Positions 26,200-35,711 of a stretch of DNA of 64,000 bases are shown in pieces. How positions within the stretch are numbered: position 1 is the first letter of the stretch; the number at the start of each line of letters is the position of its first letter. The notes beneath the pieces are model-generated. The model did no database searches and had not been told where the DNA came from. It was given only the letters and a program-made list of their open reading frames with translations. Source of the stretch: Clostridium ljungdahlii (GTDB lineage Bacteria > Bacillota > Clostridia > Clostridiales > Clostridiaceae); assembly GCF_001636845.1 (NCBI RefSeq), contig NZ_LITT01000005.1, forward strand, positions 56,063 through 120,062. The letters run 5' to 3'. Both the position numbers and the translations under genes were made by a program.

Positions 26200-26878
26200 T
26201 TTCAATTTTATATCCAACTCCCCAGATAGTTTTTATATACTTGCCCTTCTTAATGCTATCACCTAACTTATTTCTTAAATTTCTAATATGCATAGTTACA
26301 GTATTATCATTTTCCATAAATGTATCTTTCCAAAGCATTTCATAAAGCATTTTGGTTGAGTACACCCTGCCTTTATTTGATGCCAATGTGTATAAAATTT
26401 CATATTCTTTGAGAGTTAATACTATTTCTAAGTTGTCTTTTTTTACTGTATGTTCTAAAGTATTGATTTCAATATCTTTAACATTGAGTATATGATTTTT
26501 CACTGCATGATTAACATTACTTCTTCTGAGTATAGCCATAATTCTTAATGAAAGTTCCGTAAAATCGAAGGGCTTTACTATATAATCGTCACAACCATCG
26601 ATAAATCCTTTAATTTTGTCTATTTGCTGGTCTTTTGCAGTGAGCAGTATAACAGGTATGCTTGAAAATTCTCTGAGCTTGATGAGCATTGTATAACCGT
26701 CCATTTTAGGCATCATAACATCTAGAAGTATTAAAGAAATCGGTTTTGATTTTACAATCTGAAGTCCGTCTTCTCCATTACAGGCTGCTTGCATGATATA
26801 ACCTTCTTTGGTAAAATAATTTACAAGCATTTCACGTATATCTTTGTCATCGTCTATTATCAATATATTTTCTTTCAT
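26189..26878 (-). CDS. OmpR-family response regulator
   Basis: A 229-aa regulator. Receiver domain (about 1-120): acidic pair DDD in ILIIDDDKDI, phospho-acceptor Asp in LILLDVMMPKMDG (about residue 51), Thr in VILLTAKDQ and Lys in IVKPFDF. The C-terminal winged helix has the LTLKEYEILYTLASNKGRVYS and MENDNTVTMHIRNLRNKLG signatures. The ATG at 26878 follows GGGTGATGG, and the upstream codons MNWVMV lack a site. It is the first of a pair with the histidine kinase and probably controls the adjacent ABC exporter. Confidence 0.92.
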   Translation of the reverse strand: MKENILIIDDDKDIREMLVNYFTKEGYIMQAACNGEDGLQIVKSKPISLILLDVMMPKMDGYTMLIKLREFSSIPVILLTAKDQQIDKIKGFIDGCDDYIVKPFDFTELSLRIMAILRRSNVNHAVKNHILNVKDIEINTLEHTVKKDNLEIVLTLKEYEILYTLASNKGRVYSTKMLYEMLWKDTFMENDNTVTMHIRNLRNKLGDSIKKGKYIKTIWGVGYKIENDI

Positions 26879-26936
26879 AACCATCACCCAATTCAAAATT
26901 ATATCACTTTTTTATTTATGCATATTTAGAAAACAG

Positions 26937-28097
26937 CTAATCAAGATCTCTCTTTCCAAAGACATAAATACTTAAAAACATCATAACTAAAGTCCACAGA
27001 AGACATACAATCAAAACAAAAAACACATTTATACTACTAGCAAGTTTTAAAGAAATATCTCCGGATAAGGTACCCAAACTATCAACCATATATGGAGTAG
27101 GTAAAAACTTTACAAAAGCTCCATATTTAGCTGCTACAAGATATTTACTTGAAAAGCAAAAGAGGTACCAAAATTGCGTTCCTGCAATTAGTATGAAGCT
27201 TGCAAGCGATGAAATAAGTGAATTCCTGCAAATAGTTGATATAAACATAATTATTGATATAATAGCTACTGAAATAACTATTAAAATTAATATAAGTTGA
27301 AGAATTACACTCCAAAGAGGAATTATTGACCTGCTTCCACTTACGTACTTCATTTGAGAAGTCACTGGACTTAAGGGTAGTGATTTATCTAAAACATATT
27401 TTGCACCTACATCAAAAGGCAATCTATAATCTGAAAAGCCTAAGTGAATTCCAGCTTCCACTATAAATATTATGGTACTTATAATTATAGTGCCTGCACT
27501 TAAAATCACTGAAACAATAAACTTGGATGCTATAATCTTTTTTCTTGAAATAGGCTTAGTAATTAAAGCTTTAATTGTGTTTGGTGAATATTCCCCTGAT
27601 ACTATATCAGATGACAACACAATAGGAATAATCAAAAAAAGCAATACAAAATATTGTAAAATATCTATAGCTGCATACATTCCCTTTGGTGTTAACTCAC
27701 TTTTTTCTATATTGTGTTCTTTTTCATATTTTAATTGAAGTATCTTGTATTCATTTTTAGGATTATTTTCTTTTTCCAATTTTTCAATTTGTTTATCTAA
27801 TTTTGATTTATCATAGTTATTTATTTGATTTAGCATTTCTTCTTTGTCATTTATTTCTTTTTGGGTTTCCAATATATCTCTAGAAATGTCCGCCTTTTTA
27901 AATTCAGTATCAGCTTTAGTTTTGTCCATCTTTAGAGTGTTAAGAAGAACTTTATCTTTTTGAATCTGTACTTCTAAAGTATCTATTTTTGAGATTACCA
28001 TTAATCCAAAAACTATTGTAATAATAAGAATGACAATAAGCGCAATTTTCTTTTTAATCATAACTCTTTTAAGTTCCTGCCATATATATTTATTCAT
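26937..28097 (-). CDS. ABC-2 type permease with an extracytoplasmic coiled coil
   Basis: A 386-aa permease. The first helix (about 17-35) is followed by a long charged, heptad-rich segment (about 40-135) that should form a coiled coil outside the membrane, then five more helices to the C-terminus (LLWTLVMMFLSIYVFG). This layout is common in permeases paired with BcrA-like ATPases. The start overlaps the ATPase stop by 8 bp, so the two are coupled. The proposed job is peptide-antibiotic export or self-protection, under the adjoining two-component system. Confidence 0.88.
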   Translation of the reverse strand: MNKYIWQELKRVMIKKKIALIVILIITIVFGLMVISKIDTLEVQIQKDKVLLNTLKMDKTKADTEFKKADISRDILETQKEINDKEEMLNQINNYDKSKLDKQIEKLEKENNPKNEYKILQLKYEKEHNIEKSELTPKGMYAAIDILQYFVLLFLIIPIVLSSDIVSGEYSPNTIKALITKPISRKKIIASKFIVSVILSAGTIIISTIIFIVEAGIHLGFSDYRLPFDVGAKYVLDKSLPLSPVTSQMKYVSGSRSIIPLWSVILQLILILIVISVAIISIIMFISTICRNSLISSLASFILIAGTQFWYLFCFSSKYLVAAKYGAFVKFLPTPYMVDSLGTLSGDISLKLASSINVFFVLIVCLLWTLVMMFLSIYVFGKRDLD

Positions 28098-29028
28098 CAC
28101 TATCTTCCCCCATCATCTTTATAAATTTATCTTCTAAATTTTGCTTTACTTCAAAGAAACCTTCTACATTTATTTCAGCCTCATGTAAATTTTTTAGTAT
28201 TTCAAAAATATCATGTAACTCAGTATTTATTAGAATTGAAATACCATCATTTTCTATCTTTAATAATTTTACATCAGGTATATTTTGAATAATTTCTGAT
28301 GATTTTTGGGGTAAATTAGCTTTTATAAACATATTTTTTTCACTGCTAACTTTTGCACTATCACCTATTTCCTGAATATTAATAATTTTTCCGCCATCTA
28401 TAAATACAATCTTTGTACATATATTTTCTATTTCACTTAAGATATGGGAAGATATAAAAACACTTACTCCTTTTTCTTTAGCTAAAGTATTTATAGTATT
28501 TTTAAGTTCAAAAACTCCCATGGGATCCAGCCCATTTGTAGGCTCATCTAGTATTAGTAATGATATATTTCCCATTAGTGCTTCTGCAAGTCCCAGCCTT
28601 TGTTTCATACCCAGGGAATATTTTTTTACCTTTTCATCAATTTTATTACCTAAATTAGATGATTTTACAGCATCTTCTATTTGATCTTTTGTTACATCTT
28701 CAAGTACACTTGATATATAATTTAAATTTTGTCTTCCGGTCATATATCCATACATCACTGGTGTTTCTACTACTGATCCAATATTTTTTAAAGCTTGTTC
28801 TCTTTCAGTTTTGAGATTCTTTCCACAGATTATAATTTCACCTTCATCTGGAAACAGCATGCTTGTTATGATTTTAATCAAAGTAGTCTTACCTGCCCCA
28901 TTTCTGCCTACAAAACCACATATCTCGCCCTTATTTATAGAAAAATTAACATCAGTTAATACCTGCTTTTTACCTCTCTTTTTAGAAATGTTTTTTAATT
29001 CTAAGACTTTCTCTGCCACTTTCATCAT
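28090..29028 (-). CDS. ABC transporter ATPase (BcrA-like)
   Basis: A 312-aa ATPase of the ABC-2/drug-export class: Walker A GFVGRNGAGKTTLIK (about 40), Q-loop SVVETPVMYGYMTG, signature YSLGMKQRLGLAEAL, Walker B LLILDEPTNGLD and H-loop FISSHILSE. The C-terminal ~90 aa match the tail usual in BcrA-type proteins. Tandem ATGs follow AAAAAAGG closely, so the exact start is uncertain by a few codons. It energises the permease encoded directly downstream. Confidence 0.92.
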   Translation of the reverse strand: MMKVAEKVLELKNISKKRGKKQVLTDVNFSINKGEICGFVGRNGAGKTTLIKIITSMLFPDEGEIIICGKNLKTEREQALKNIGSVVETPVMYGYMTGRQNLNYISSVLEDVTKDQIEDAVKSSNLGNKIDEKVKKYSLGMKQRLGLAEALMGNISLLILDEPTNGLDPMGVFELKNTINTLAKEKGVSVFISSHILSEIENICTKIVFIDGGKIINIQEIGDSAKVSSEKNMFIKANLPQKSSEIIQNIPDVKLLKIENDGISILINTELHDIFEILKNLHEAEINVEGFFEVKQNLEDKFIKMMGEDSDE

Positions 29029-29174
29029 CCTTTTTTAATATATTTTATTTACTGCCAATATTTACAATTATAAAAGGTAAAAATATATTAAAAGTGTATT
29101 AAAAATAAAGAAAAAATAAATTCAGTACAAAAATACAGGACTTACCTTTAGTAATTTTTGTATACTATTAAAAA

Positions 29175-29209
29175 ATGCCATAGAATTCATTTCTGAAATA
29201 GTATGGCAT
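29175..29209 (-). terminator. intrinsic terminator of the flavoprotein gene
   Basis: ATGCCATA pairs with TATGGCAT around about 19 nt. Read on the minus strand it ends in TTTTTAATAG, 22 nt after the stop at 29231. Confidence 0.82.
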
Positions 29210-29230
29210 CTTAAAAATTATACACACAAA

Positions 29231-30346
29231 TTAATCTTTTATATTTTTATAATTATTCCATAATTTCATTAATGGAGTTACTCCTTCAAGAAAATTAACT
29301 TTACTGTCAGTGCTGCATATCATATCAATAATTTTATCTATTAATTTATTATCCAAATTTTTAATTGCAAAGTCCAAATCATTATCCTTTAAACTTTCCA
29401 AGAATTTTCTTAAAACAAGGGAGTGATTATAGTTTTTAAATAAAGGCTTAACAAGCTCCTCGTATTTTCCTATTCCACATATATCATAAGCCGAATATAT
29501 CCCTGTAAGTATTGATGCAAATTGCCCAAATCCTAATCCAGGAGAAAGGACTCCAAAACAATTTCCAACAAAATAAGTATTATCAATTTTAGGTATATTA
29601 CATATTCCCATCATATATTTTGTAATCTCAAACTTATCTGTTATCTTAAATTCTTGATTTAAATCTTTACAAGCCAAATTATAAAATTTTTCCCATATGG
29701 TATTTATATCTAGTTTTATATTATCAGGATAATCAGGGTAAGCAATAACAAGGTTAGCCTCTTTTTCAGAAAATGGTATAGCCCATGCGTATCCTTTAGG
29801 AATGACATCATAATTAAACCAAACGTGCGGGATATCTGTAACAAACTTGCCTTCAACTGTTACACCTCTTATTGTACATGTAAGATCACACTTGTAATTT
29901 CCTAAATGTGAAGCATATTCTCCATCTCCTGTTGCTAATATTACATAATCAAAATTTTTACATACTTCTTCATATTCACAAGTTGAATTAAAATTAATTT
30001 TTGTGATTAATTGTTTCTCTAATTGACATTCATATGAATTTTCATACCTTCCTCTAACATTTGTGTATCCGATTTTTCCATCAATACTTCCTATTTGTTT
30101 TTTTGAATGGACAACTAATTTATTGACAGCACTTATTGGTTTCAAATGTATATCATAATTCTTAGAGAGAAACTGCAGAGAATCTTTAATAGGTCTGTCT
30201 AGTAGGCTAAACATTGCTTCAGCATTAACAAATCTATCTCCAACACAATTTCTTTTTTCAAAAATTGTTGGTATAATTCCATGTTTCTCTAATGTTATTG
30301 CACAAGATAAGCCTGACATTCCAGCACCTAAAATAGCAATTTTCAT
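29231..30346 (-). CDS. FAD-dependent oxidoreductase (geranylgeranyl reductase-like)
   Basis: A 371-aa flavoprotein with an N-terminal Rossmann dinucleotide site IAILGAGMSGLSCAITLEKH, the FEKR motif and the FAD-binding YVILATGDG strand at about 150. FVGNCFGVLSPGLGFGQFAS near 265 matches the GD-like third FAD motif of the geranylgeranyl reductase/halogenase branch. The substrate is unknown and may be a lipid or quinone double bond. ATG 30346 follows AGGAGGTG by 7 nt, and the in-frame GTG nine bases earlier is part of that site. Monocistronic with its own terminator. Confidence 0.82.
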   Translation of the reverse strand: MKIAILGAGMSGLSCAITLEKHGIIPTIFEKRNCVGDRFVNAEAMFSLLDRPIKDSLQFLSKNYDIHLKPISAVNKLVVHSKKQIGSIDGKIGYTNVRGRYENSYECQLEKQLITKINFNSTCEYEEVCKNFDYVILATGDGEYASHLGNYKCDLTCTIRGVTVEGKFVTDIPHVWFNYDVIPKGYAWAIPFSEKEANLVIAYPDYPDNIKLDINTIWEKFYNLACKDLNQEFKITDKFEITKYMMGICNIPKIDNTYFVGNCFGVLSPGLGFGQFASILTGIYSAYDICGIGKYEELVKPLFKNYNHSLVLRKFLESLKDNDLDFAIKNLDNKLIDKIIDMICSTDSKVNFLEGVTPLMKLWNNYKNIKD

Positions 30347-30504
30347 AGAAAGCACCTCCTATTCTGTATAGTTTTTGTAATTTATAAATTTTGTATACAA
30401 AATAGATTATCTTAATAAATACTACGTAAAGTTTACTACCGCCTTTAATATCCCCATAAATTTCATAGTAGAAAAAATATAAAAAAGCTCAACCTCTAAA
30501 TAAA

Positions 30505-30605
30505 ATTGTAATTTTATCTGAAGGAAGTATCTCTAATATTTTAACTGAAGCTGCTGAGAAAGCCGAAGCATTCAAGTGAAAAAGGAGTCAAAGAAGTCTA
30601 TGAAA
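30505..30605 (+). mobile_element. IS66-type transposase scrap
   Basis: About 25 codons read IVILSEGSISNILTEAAEKA, the helix-rich segment typical of IS66 TnpC. A stop follows and the homology resumes in another frame (GVKEVYENI). No ends or other IS66 genes remain. Confidence 0.6.
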
Positions 30606-30608
30606 ATA

Positions 30609-31919
30609 TTAAGCCCAGCCAGTAAAAGTTAAATATAAAAGTACTATATTCAGTAGTATTACTATTGTGGTTATTAGAACACCTAAAAAACGTATAAAAC
30701 CTTTATTAACTAGGATTCCCATCAAGTCTTTACGCTTAGCTATAGTTAACATTTGGATTATTGGAAATGGCAGAATAAAACTAAGTGCTACCTGACTCAA
30801 AACAAGAGCATACATTGGATTAATTCCAAGTGAAATAATAATTAGAGCTGGTATCATTGTTATAAGTCTTCTTAAATTTATAGGTATGCTTAAATTAACA
30901 AACCCTTTCATTATAGTTTGGCCTGCTAGAGTTCCCACAGCCGAAGATGATAATCCTGACGCAAGTAATGCTATTCCAAATGCACCACTTGACAAAGAAC
31001 CTATTAATGGCTGCAGTGATTTATGGGCCTGTTCCATTGTATCTACTATCATTCCGTTTCTGTAAAAAACTGCAGCAGATACTACTACCATTGCAGCATT
31101 AACAATGAAAGCTATATTCATAGCTATAACAATATCTATTTTTTCCATTTTTAAATGCTTAACTTTCCCTTTATCTGATAAATCAGTACTTCTATCTTGG
31201 ACTAATTGTGAGTGTAAGTATATTACGTGAGGCATAACTGTTGCTCCAAGCATTCCTACAGCAATTAATACAGCTTCTCCATTGGGTAGCATAGGAATTA
31301 TTGTATGAATGCCTACTTGAGCCCAATCTGGTTTAGCAAGAAATATCTCTATTGTATATGCAACAGAGATTACAGCAACAAGTGTTGATATTATAATTTC
31401 TATCATTTTTTGTCCATACTTTTCCATATAGCAAATTATAAATGTTATTAATCCTGTAAGAAGTCCTGCATATATCATAGGTATATGAAATAATAAGTAT
31501 AATCCTAATGTCCCTCCAAGAAATTCTGCTAAATCTGTTGCCATAGCCCCTAACTCAGCAATAATCCAAAACACCCAGTTTACAGCTTTAGGAAATACCT
31601 TGGCACACATTTCGGGAAGATTATGTCCTGTAGCTATTCCTAATTTAGCAGACATAGTTTGTAAGAATATAGCCATTATGTTGCTCCATAAAATTACCCA
31701 AATTAGAGTATAGTTAAATTTTGATCCTCCACTGATATTAGTTGCAAAATTACCAGGGTCAATATATGCTACACTTACAACAAAAGCAGGTCCTAAAAAT
31801 TTCGTTAATTCTTTTATTTTACTTTGACCTATTACTTTTCTCCTATTTATATCTTTTTTTATAGAGATATCTCCTGATTGAGTTAAACTAACATCAATTG
31901 AACTTTTTTCACTCTGCAT
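30609..31919 (-). CDS. mntH: NRAMP-family manganese transporter
   Basis: A 436-aa proton-coupled Mn2+/Fe2+ importer with 11 helices. The helix-1 metal motif is DPGNFATNISGG, and helix 6 carries MPHVIYLHSQLVQDR with the metal-coordinating Met-Pro-His. ATDLAEFLGGTLGL is the conserved helix-3 stretch. ATG 31919 (MQSEKSSID) follows AAGGGCGG, and the longer frame has no site. It diverges from a DtxR/MntR-family regulator, with a 21-bp palindrome in between, so repression by metal-loaded regulator is likely. Confidence 0.92.
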   Translation of the reverse strand: MQSEKSSIDVSLTQSGDISIKKDINRRKVIGQSKIKELTKFLGPAFVVSVAYIDPGNFATNISGGSKFNYTLIWVILWSNIMAIFLQTMSAKLGIATGHNLPEMCAKVFPKAVNWVFWIIAELGAMATDLAEFLGGTLGLYLLFHIPMIYAGLLTGLITFIICYMEKYGQKMIEIIISTLVAVISVAYTIEIFLAKPDWAQVGIHTIIPMLPNGEAVLIAVGMLGATVMPHVIYLHSQLVQDRSTDLSDKGKVKHLKMEKIDIVIAMNIAFIVNAAMVVVSAAVFYRNGMIVDTMEQAHKSLQPLIGSLSSGAFGIALLASGLSSSAVGTLAGQTIMKGFVNLSIPINLRRLITMIPALIIISLGINPMYALVLSQVALSFILPFPIIQMLTIAKRKDLMGILVNKGFIRFLGVLITTIVILLNIVLLYLTFTGWA

Positions 31920-31972
31920 TAAAATACCGCCCTTCTTATTAGCTATCTTGAACACAAATAAAATAGTTATTA

Positions 31973-31993
31973 TTAGTTAACCTTGTTAGCTAA
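31973..31993. promoter_or_regulatory. predicted MntR/DtxR operator
   Basis: TTAGTTAAC-CTT-GTTAGCTAA is a 21-bp palindrome with one unmatched pair, resembling the DtxR-family consensus (TTAGGTTAGCCTAACCTAA). It lies 54 bp upstream of mntH and within the divergent promoter region of the regulator. Confidence 0.65.
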
Positions 31994-32114
31994 GACTAAA
32001 TTTTTTTTCTAATATAAACTATGTAATAACAAAAAAAATGTTCCATTAAAGCAATTTTTTATTTACTCAAACATATACTTTATTAAAAGGCTACAGCTGA
32101 AAGTAGGTGAAAAT

Positions 32115-32585
32115 ATGGCTGAAAATAATTTTTACACTTTTAATGAATATATGAAAAAAGAAAATAAACATCTTACTGCTTCCATGGAAGATTATCTTGA
32201 GATGATATATAGATTATCTTTAAATACAGGATTTACAAGAATTCATGAACTTTCACATGCACTCAATGTACAGCCTCCTTCAGCTACAAAAATGGTACAA
32301 AAATTAGCAGAATTACAACTTTTAAAATATGAAAAGTATGGAATTTTAATACTTGAGAAGAAAGGAAAGATTCTTGGAGCTGAATTATTGAATCGTCACA
32401 ATATTATTGAAAGCTTTTTAAGGATACTTGATGTTTCAGAATCTAATGTTTTAGAAGAAACTGAAAAAATTGAGCATACAGTAAGTAAGCAAACAACAAA
32501 ATGTTTTCAAGATTTTTTAAAATTTATTAAAGATAACCCCGAAGTAATTAATAGTTTTAAAGCTTATAAAAGTGCTTTTAAATAA
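32115..32585 (+). CDS. mntR: DtxR/MntR-family metal-dependent regulator
   Basis: A 156-aa repressor with the N-terminal winged helix TASMEDYLEMIYRLS...IHELSHALNVQPPSATKMVQKL (about 20-75) and a dimerisation/metal domain (about 90-156) with LLNRHNIIESFL and the ELEHTVS-like IEHTVSKQTTKCF. It lacks the SH3-like third domain, as MntR does. His and Glu residues in the second domain are placed as in Mn-binding MntR. AAAGTAGGTG precedes the ATG. Being divergent from mntH, it is its likely Mn-dependent repressor. Confidence 0.88.
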   Translation: MAENNFYTFNEYMKKENKHLTASMEDYLEMIYRLSLNTGFTRIHELSHALNVQPPSATKMVQKLAELQLLKYEKYGILILEKKGKILGAELLNRHNIIESFLRILDVSESNVLEETEKIEHTVSKQTTKCFQDFLKFIKDNPEVINSFKAYKSAFK

Positions 32586-32724
32586 TAAATATATATCAAT
32601 ATAAAAATTTATAATATTTTTATGCTGTACAACATTAGGATTTAATCTAAAGCTCTATATGGAGTTGTCTTTTTTAGCATACAATCTAAAACAAATTATA
32701 AATACCTTACAATATAAAAACAGA

Positions 32725-32760
32725 AAAGTTAGTATATGGATAAATACTAACTTTTTTTAT
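32725..32760 (+). terminator. intrinsic terminator downstream of mntR
   Basis: AAAGTTAGTAT pairs perfectly with ATACTAACTTT around 8 nt and runs into TTTTTAT. It is 140 bp after the regulator stop, and the space between is A+T-rich without a gene. Confidence 0.85.
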
Positions 32761-32868
32761 TATAATCATTTATAATTGAGTGTAAAAATAATCCTACTAA
32801 TAAATATTTACCATATGTTTGTACTAAAGGATTATTAAAATTCAGTTTTCACACACTCTAGTGTTATA

Positions 32869-34062
32869 TTACTTTATTGTAACTAAAGTGCTATTTTTAA
32901 ACACATAATCAGACCATTCATTTCCAATACCCGGTAAATCAGGTACTTCGAAATATCCATCTTTAGGTTGATAATCATAAATACATAATTGCTTATTGTA
33001 CTTATGTAAATTATATACATGATGTTCATGAATTGTAAAGTTAGGAATAGCTGCTTCTAAATGCAATGCTACTGCAGTAGATAATGGACTTGCGCAAACA
33101 TGCATCTGAACACCTACATCATAGATATGTGCTAAATCACATATTTTCTTTCCTTCTGTAATTCCACCACAATTTCCTAAATCCGGCTGTATTAATTGAA
33201 TTGAGTTATTCTCAAAATATGGAGCATATCCCCACCTTGTATATATACGTTCACCTTGTGCAATAGGGATATTCAATTTATCACATACAAACTTATTCAT
33301 TTTAGGATTTGGCGTACATGGCTCTTCAAAAAATAATATTCCATATTCTTTTGCAAGTGACCCAATTTGAACAGCTACTTGTGCATCAATATATGAATGA
33401 TTTTCCATAATTATATCTACATCCGACCCTACTGCTTCTCTCACTGCTTTCAAACGATTAATTACCATATTTACATATTTAGGAGATTGAAGTCTTGTTG
33501 TTGTCTCACTGTTATATCTTGTCCCATCAGGAGCAAAAGTGAAAAAGTCTATTTTTATTGCATCATATCCTTCTGAAGCTGCCTTTTTTGCATAAAAAAC
33601 ATAATCTTCAATGCTTGCTGCAGCTACTTTTGTATCTCCCCATCCAAATTGTAATTGACTTGCATAACATCGTAATTTATTACGCATTTTCCCACCTAAA
33701 AGCTGATACAAAGGCATTTTAAAATATTTACCTTTAATATCCCAAAGTGCAATATCTATAGCTGATATGCCAGAAAATATTACTGGCCCTCCATTCTGTG
33801 CCCAGAATGTAGATTTATATAATTTTTCCCAAATAACTTCATTATCTAAAGGATTCATACCAATAATTTTTTTTGAAAGATCCTGAATAATACCAAAGGC
33901 TCCTGTAGCTCCTACACCATAAGCCATAGCTGCTTCACCATCACCATATATGCCTTCATCTGTATAAATTCTACATACAATTGGAGACCATCCAGGATTA
34001 TCATTAGACTTTACATCTACAAGCATTATATCTATCTTCGTTATCTTCATATTTATATTCAT
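32869..34062 (-). CDS. mandelate racemase/muconate lactonizing family enzyme
   Basis: An enolase-superfamily enzyme of about 397 aa. The capping domain ends near 125, and a TIM barrel follows with the catalytic Lys strand GYDAIKIDFF (about 178), metal ligands in DIIMENHSY, LFFEEPCTPN and IAQGERIYTR, and a HVCASPLSTAVALH end-barrel motif. It resembles sugar-acid dehydratases such as galactonate dehydratase, but substrate assignment inside this superfamily is unsafe. The start is uncertain: ATG 34062 sits almost on AAGG, and ATG 34050 gives better spacing. It lies downstream of a MetNIQ-type transporter on the same strand. Confidence 0.85.
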   Translation of the reverse strand: MNINMKITKIDIMLVDVKSNDNPGWSPIVCRIYTDEGIYGDGEAAMAYGVGATGAFGIIQDLSKKIIGMNPLDNEVIWEKLYKSTFWAQNGGPVIFSGISAIDIALWDIKGKYFKMPLYQLLGGKMRNKLRCYASQLQFGWGDTKVAAASIEDYVFYAKKAASEGYDAIKIDFFTFAPDGTRYNSETTTRLQSPKYVNMVINRLKAVREAVGSDVDIIMENHSYIDAQVAVQIGSLAKEYGILFFEEPCTPNPKMNKFVCDKLNIPIAQGERIYTRWGYAPYFENNSIQLIQPDLGNCGGITEGKKICDLAHIYDVGVQMHVCASPLSTAVALHLEAAIPNFTIHEHHVYNLHKYNKQLCIYDYQPKDGYFEVPDLPGIGNEWSDYVFKNSTLVTIK

Positions 34063-34157
34063 TCCTTCCGCTTTTCTCAAGGCACAAAACATAATGAAAA
34101 TACTTGGCTTTGAGCGAGTTTTTGTTTTACTATTTTAACTTTCAACCTTTATCCTTG

Positions 34158-34982
34158 CTATTTACCTGGTACATAGCATCCCTTAAATATTTTATTAATT
34201 TCTTTTTTCATTTCAGCTGTTGTATATGCATCAACTAAATCCTTTGCCCATTTTGCATTTGCATTATCAGGACTTACTACAAACCCTACTCCAAAATTAT
34301 ATAAATCATCTGAAGTGTAAATTTCTGTATCTTCGCTAACTTTATTACTTACTTGAAACATCTTTGCACTTAGACAAATATCCACATCTGGAAGTGAACT
34401 CATAACCTGTGCAACATCTACAGTCGTAAATTTAAGATTTTTAGGATTTTCAGCAATATCTAATGTTGTCGGCACAGTTACACCATCTTTAATTTTAATC
34501 ATTCCTAATTTTTGTAACATCAAAAGTCCTCTTGATTGATTACTTGAATCTTCTGCCAAACAAACCTTTGCACCGTTAGGAATATCTTTTACATTTTTCC
34601 ACTTTTTTGAGTACATGCCAAATACATTATAATGAATGTATGGTTTTAACATTACCATATTACGCTTCTTGGATTTATTATATGCATCCATCCATGGCTT
34701 ATGTTGATGCAAAGAAGCATCTAATTCACCTTTCATACATGCTTCATTCATTGTTGTTGCATCTTCCATTACTGTAACTTTAACATCATAACCAAGTTCT
34801 TTTAATTTGTTTATTGCTACAGGATCATTCACCTCATCATAGTTAAAGGCTACACAAGCTAGTCTCAATGTCTTTTTATCTTTTGAATTTCCATCCTTCT
34901 CAGCACTTTTGTTTCCACACCCCATCAACATAACTACCGACATAACAGCACATAATAATACACTTAAAACTCTTTTTTTCAT
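34158..34982 (-). CDS. metQ: MetQ/NlpA-family substrate-binding lipoprotein
   Basis: A 274-aa lipoprotein: signal LSVLLCAVMSVVMLMGC with lipobox LMGC, then a NlpA-type domain with the ligand-pocket motif DASLHQHKPWMDAYN (about 105) and VAFNYDEVNDPVAI in the place of the usual first strand. Family members bind methionine or related amino acids. ATG 34982 is preferred over a longer frame running into the permease gene. It is the third gene of a metN-metI-metQ set read on the minus strand. Confidence 0.85.
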   Translation of the reverse strand: MKKRVLSVLLCAVMSVVMLMGCGNKSAEKDGNSKDKKTLRLACVAFNYDEVNDPVAINKLKELGYDVKVTVMEDATTMNEACMKGELDASLHQHKPWMDAYNKSKKRNMVMLKPYIHYNVFGMYSKKWKNVKDIPNGAKVCLAEDSSNQSRGLLMLQKLGMIKIKDGVTVPTTLDIAENPKNLKFTTVDVAQVMSSLPDVDICLSAKMFQVSNKVSEDTEIYTSDDLYNFGVGFVVSPDNANAKWAKDLVDAYTTAEMKKEINKIFKGCYVPGK

Positions 34983-35016
34983 TTTTTTCCCCTTATTATA
35001 TATATTTTTTAATCGT

Positions 35017-35679
35017 TTATTTAATTTTTTTATATACAAAATCACCTATTACCTGAATTAGAATAACCCACACAACAAGTACTAAAACGATTGAATACAT
35101 TACTTTATCATTATTGCTTTGATAACCATATTGCAGTGCAGAAGCTCCTAATCCTCCAGCACCAATAGTTCCTGCAACAGCAGTAAAATTCAATACTTGA
35201 ATTACAGATAAGATATAACCTGATACAAGTGATGGCAGTGCTTCTACAATAACTACTTTAAAAATAATTTGCATGTCAGAAGCTCCAAAAGATTTTGCTG
35301 CTTCGATTAATGATGGATTTACCTCTTTTAAACTATTTTCAAATATACGTGCCATGAATGGTGTCGCAGCTACTGTTAATGGAACAATTGCTGCTTGCCA
35401 ACCAATACTACTTCCCACAATTAAGCGTGTCAACGGTATAATTGAAACCATTAATATAATAAATGGAAAAGAACGTATAACACTAATCAAAGCATTTAAA
35501 ATTGCATAAACTGTTTTATTTGGCCGTATGCCATCTTTTCTTGTCATATACATAAGCATAGCCAATATAAAGCCAAAAAAGCCACCTAATAAAGCTCCTA
35601 ATACAAGCATTTTTAATGTAGCAATACATGCAGGTAACATAATTCTATTAATAATTTCTTCCCATGGTATATCCCTCAT
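35017..35679 (-). CDS. metI: MetI-type ABC permease
   Basis: A 220-aa permease with five helices and the EAA cytoplasmic loop EAAKSFGASDMQIIFKVVIVEALP that docks onto the ATPase. Its length and the N-terminal TLKMLVLGALLGGFFGFIL are typical of MetI. AAAGGAAACAGTAAA precedes the ATG. It forms a methionine-type importer with the ATPase 32 bp upstream and the lipoprotein downstream. Confidence 0.9.
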   Translation of the reverse strand: MRDIPWEEIINRIMLPACIATLKMLVLGALLGGFFGFILAMLMYMTRKDGIRPNKTVYAILNALISVIRSFPFIILMVSIIPLTRLIVGSSIGWQAAIVPLTVAATPFMARIFENSLKEVNPSLIEAAKSFGASDMQIIFKVVIVEALPSLVSGYILSVIQVLNFTAVAGTIGAGGLGASALQYGYQSNNDKVMYSIVLVLVVWVILIQVIGDFVYKKIK

Positions 35680-35711
35680 TTTACTGTTTCCTTTCTCTAA
35701 TTGTAAAATTT

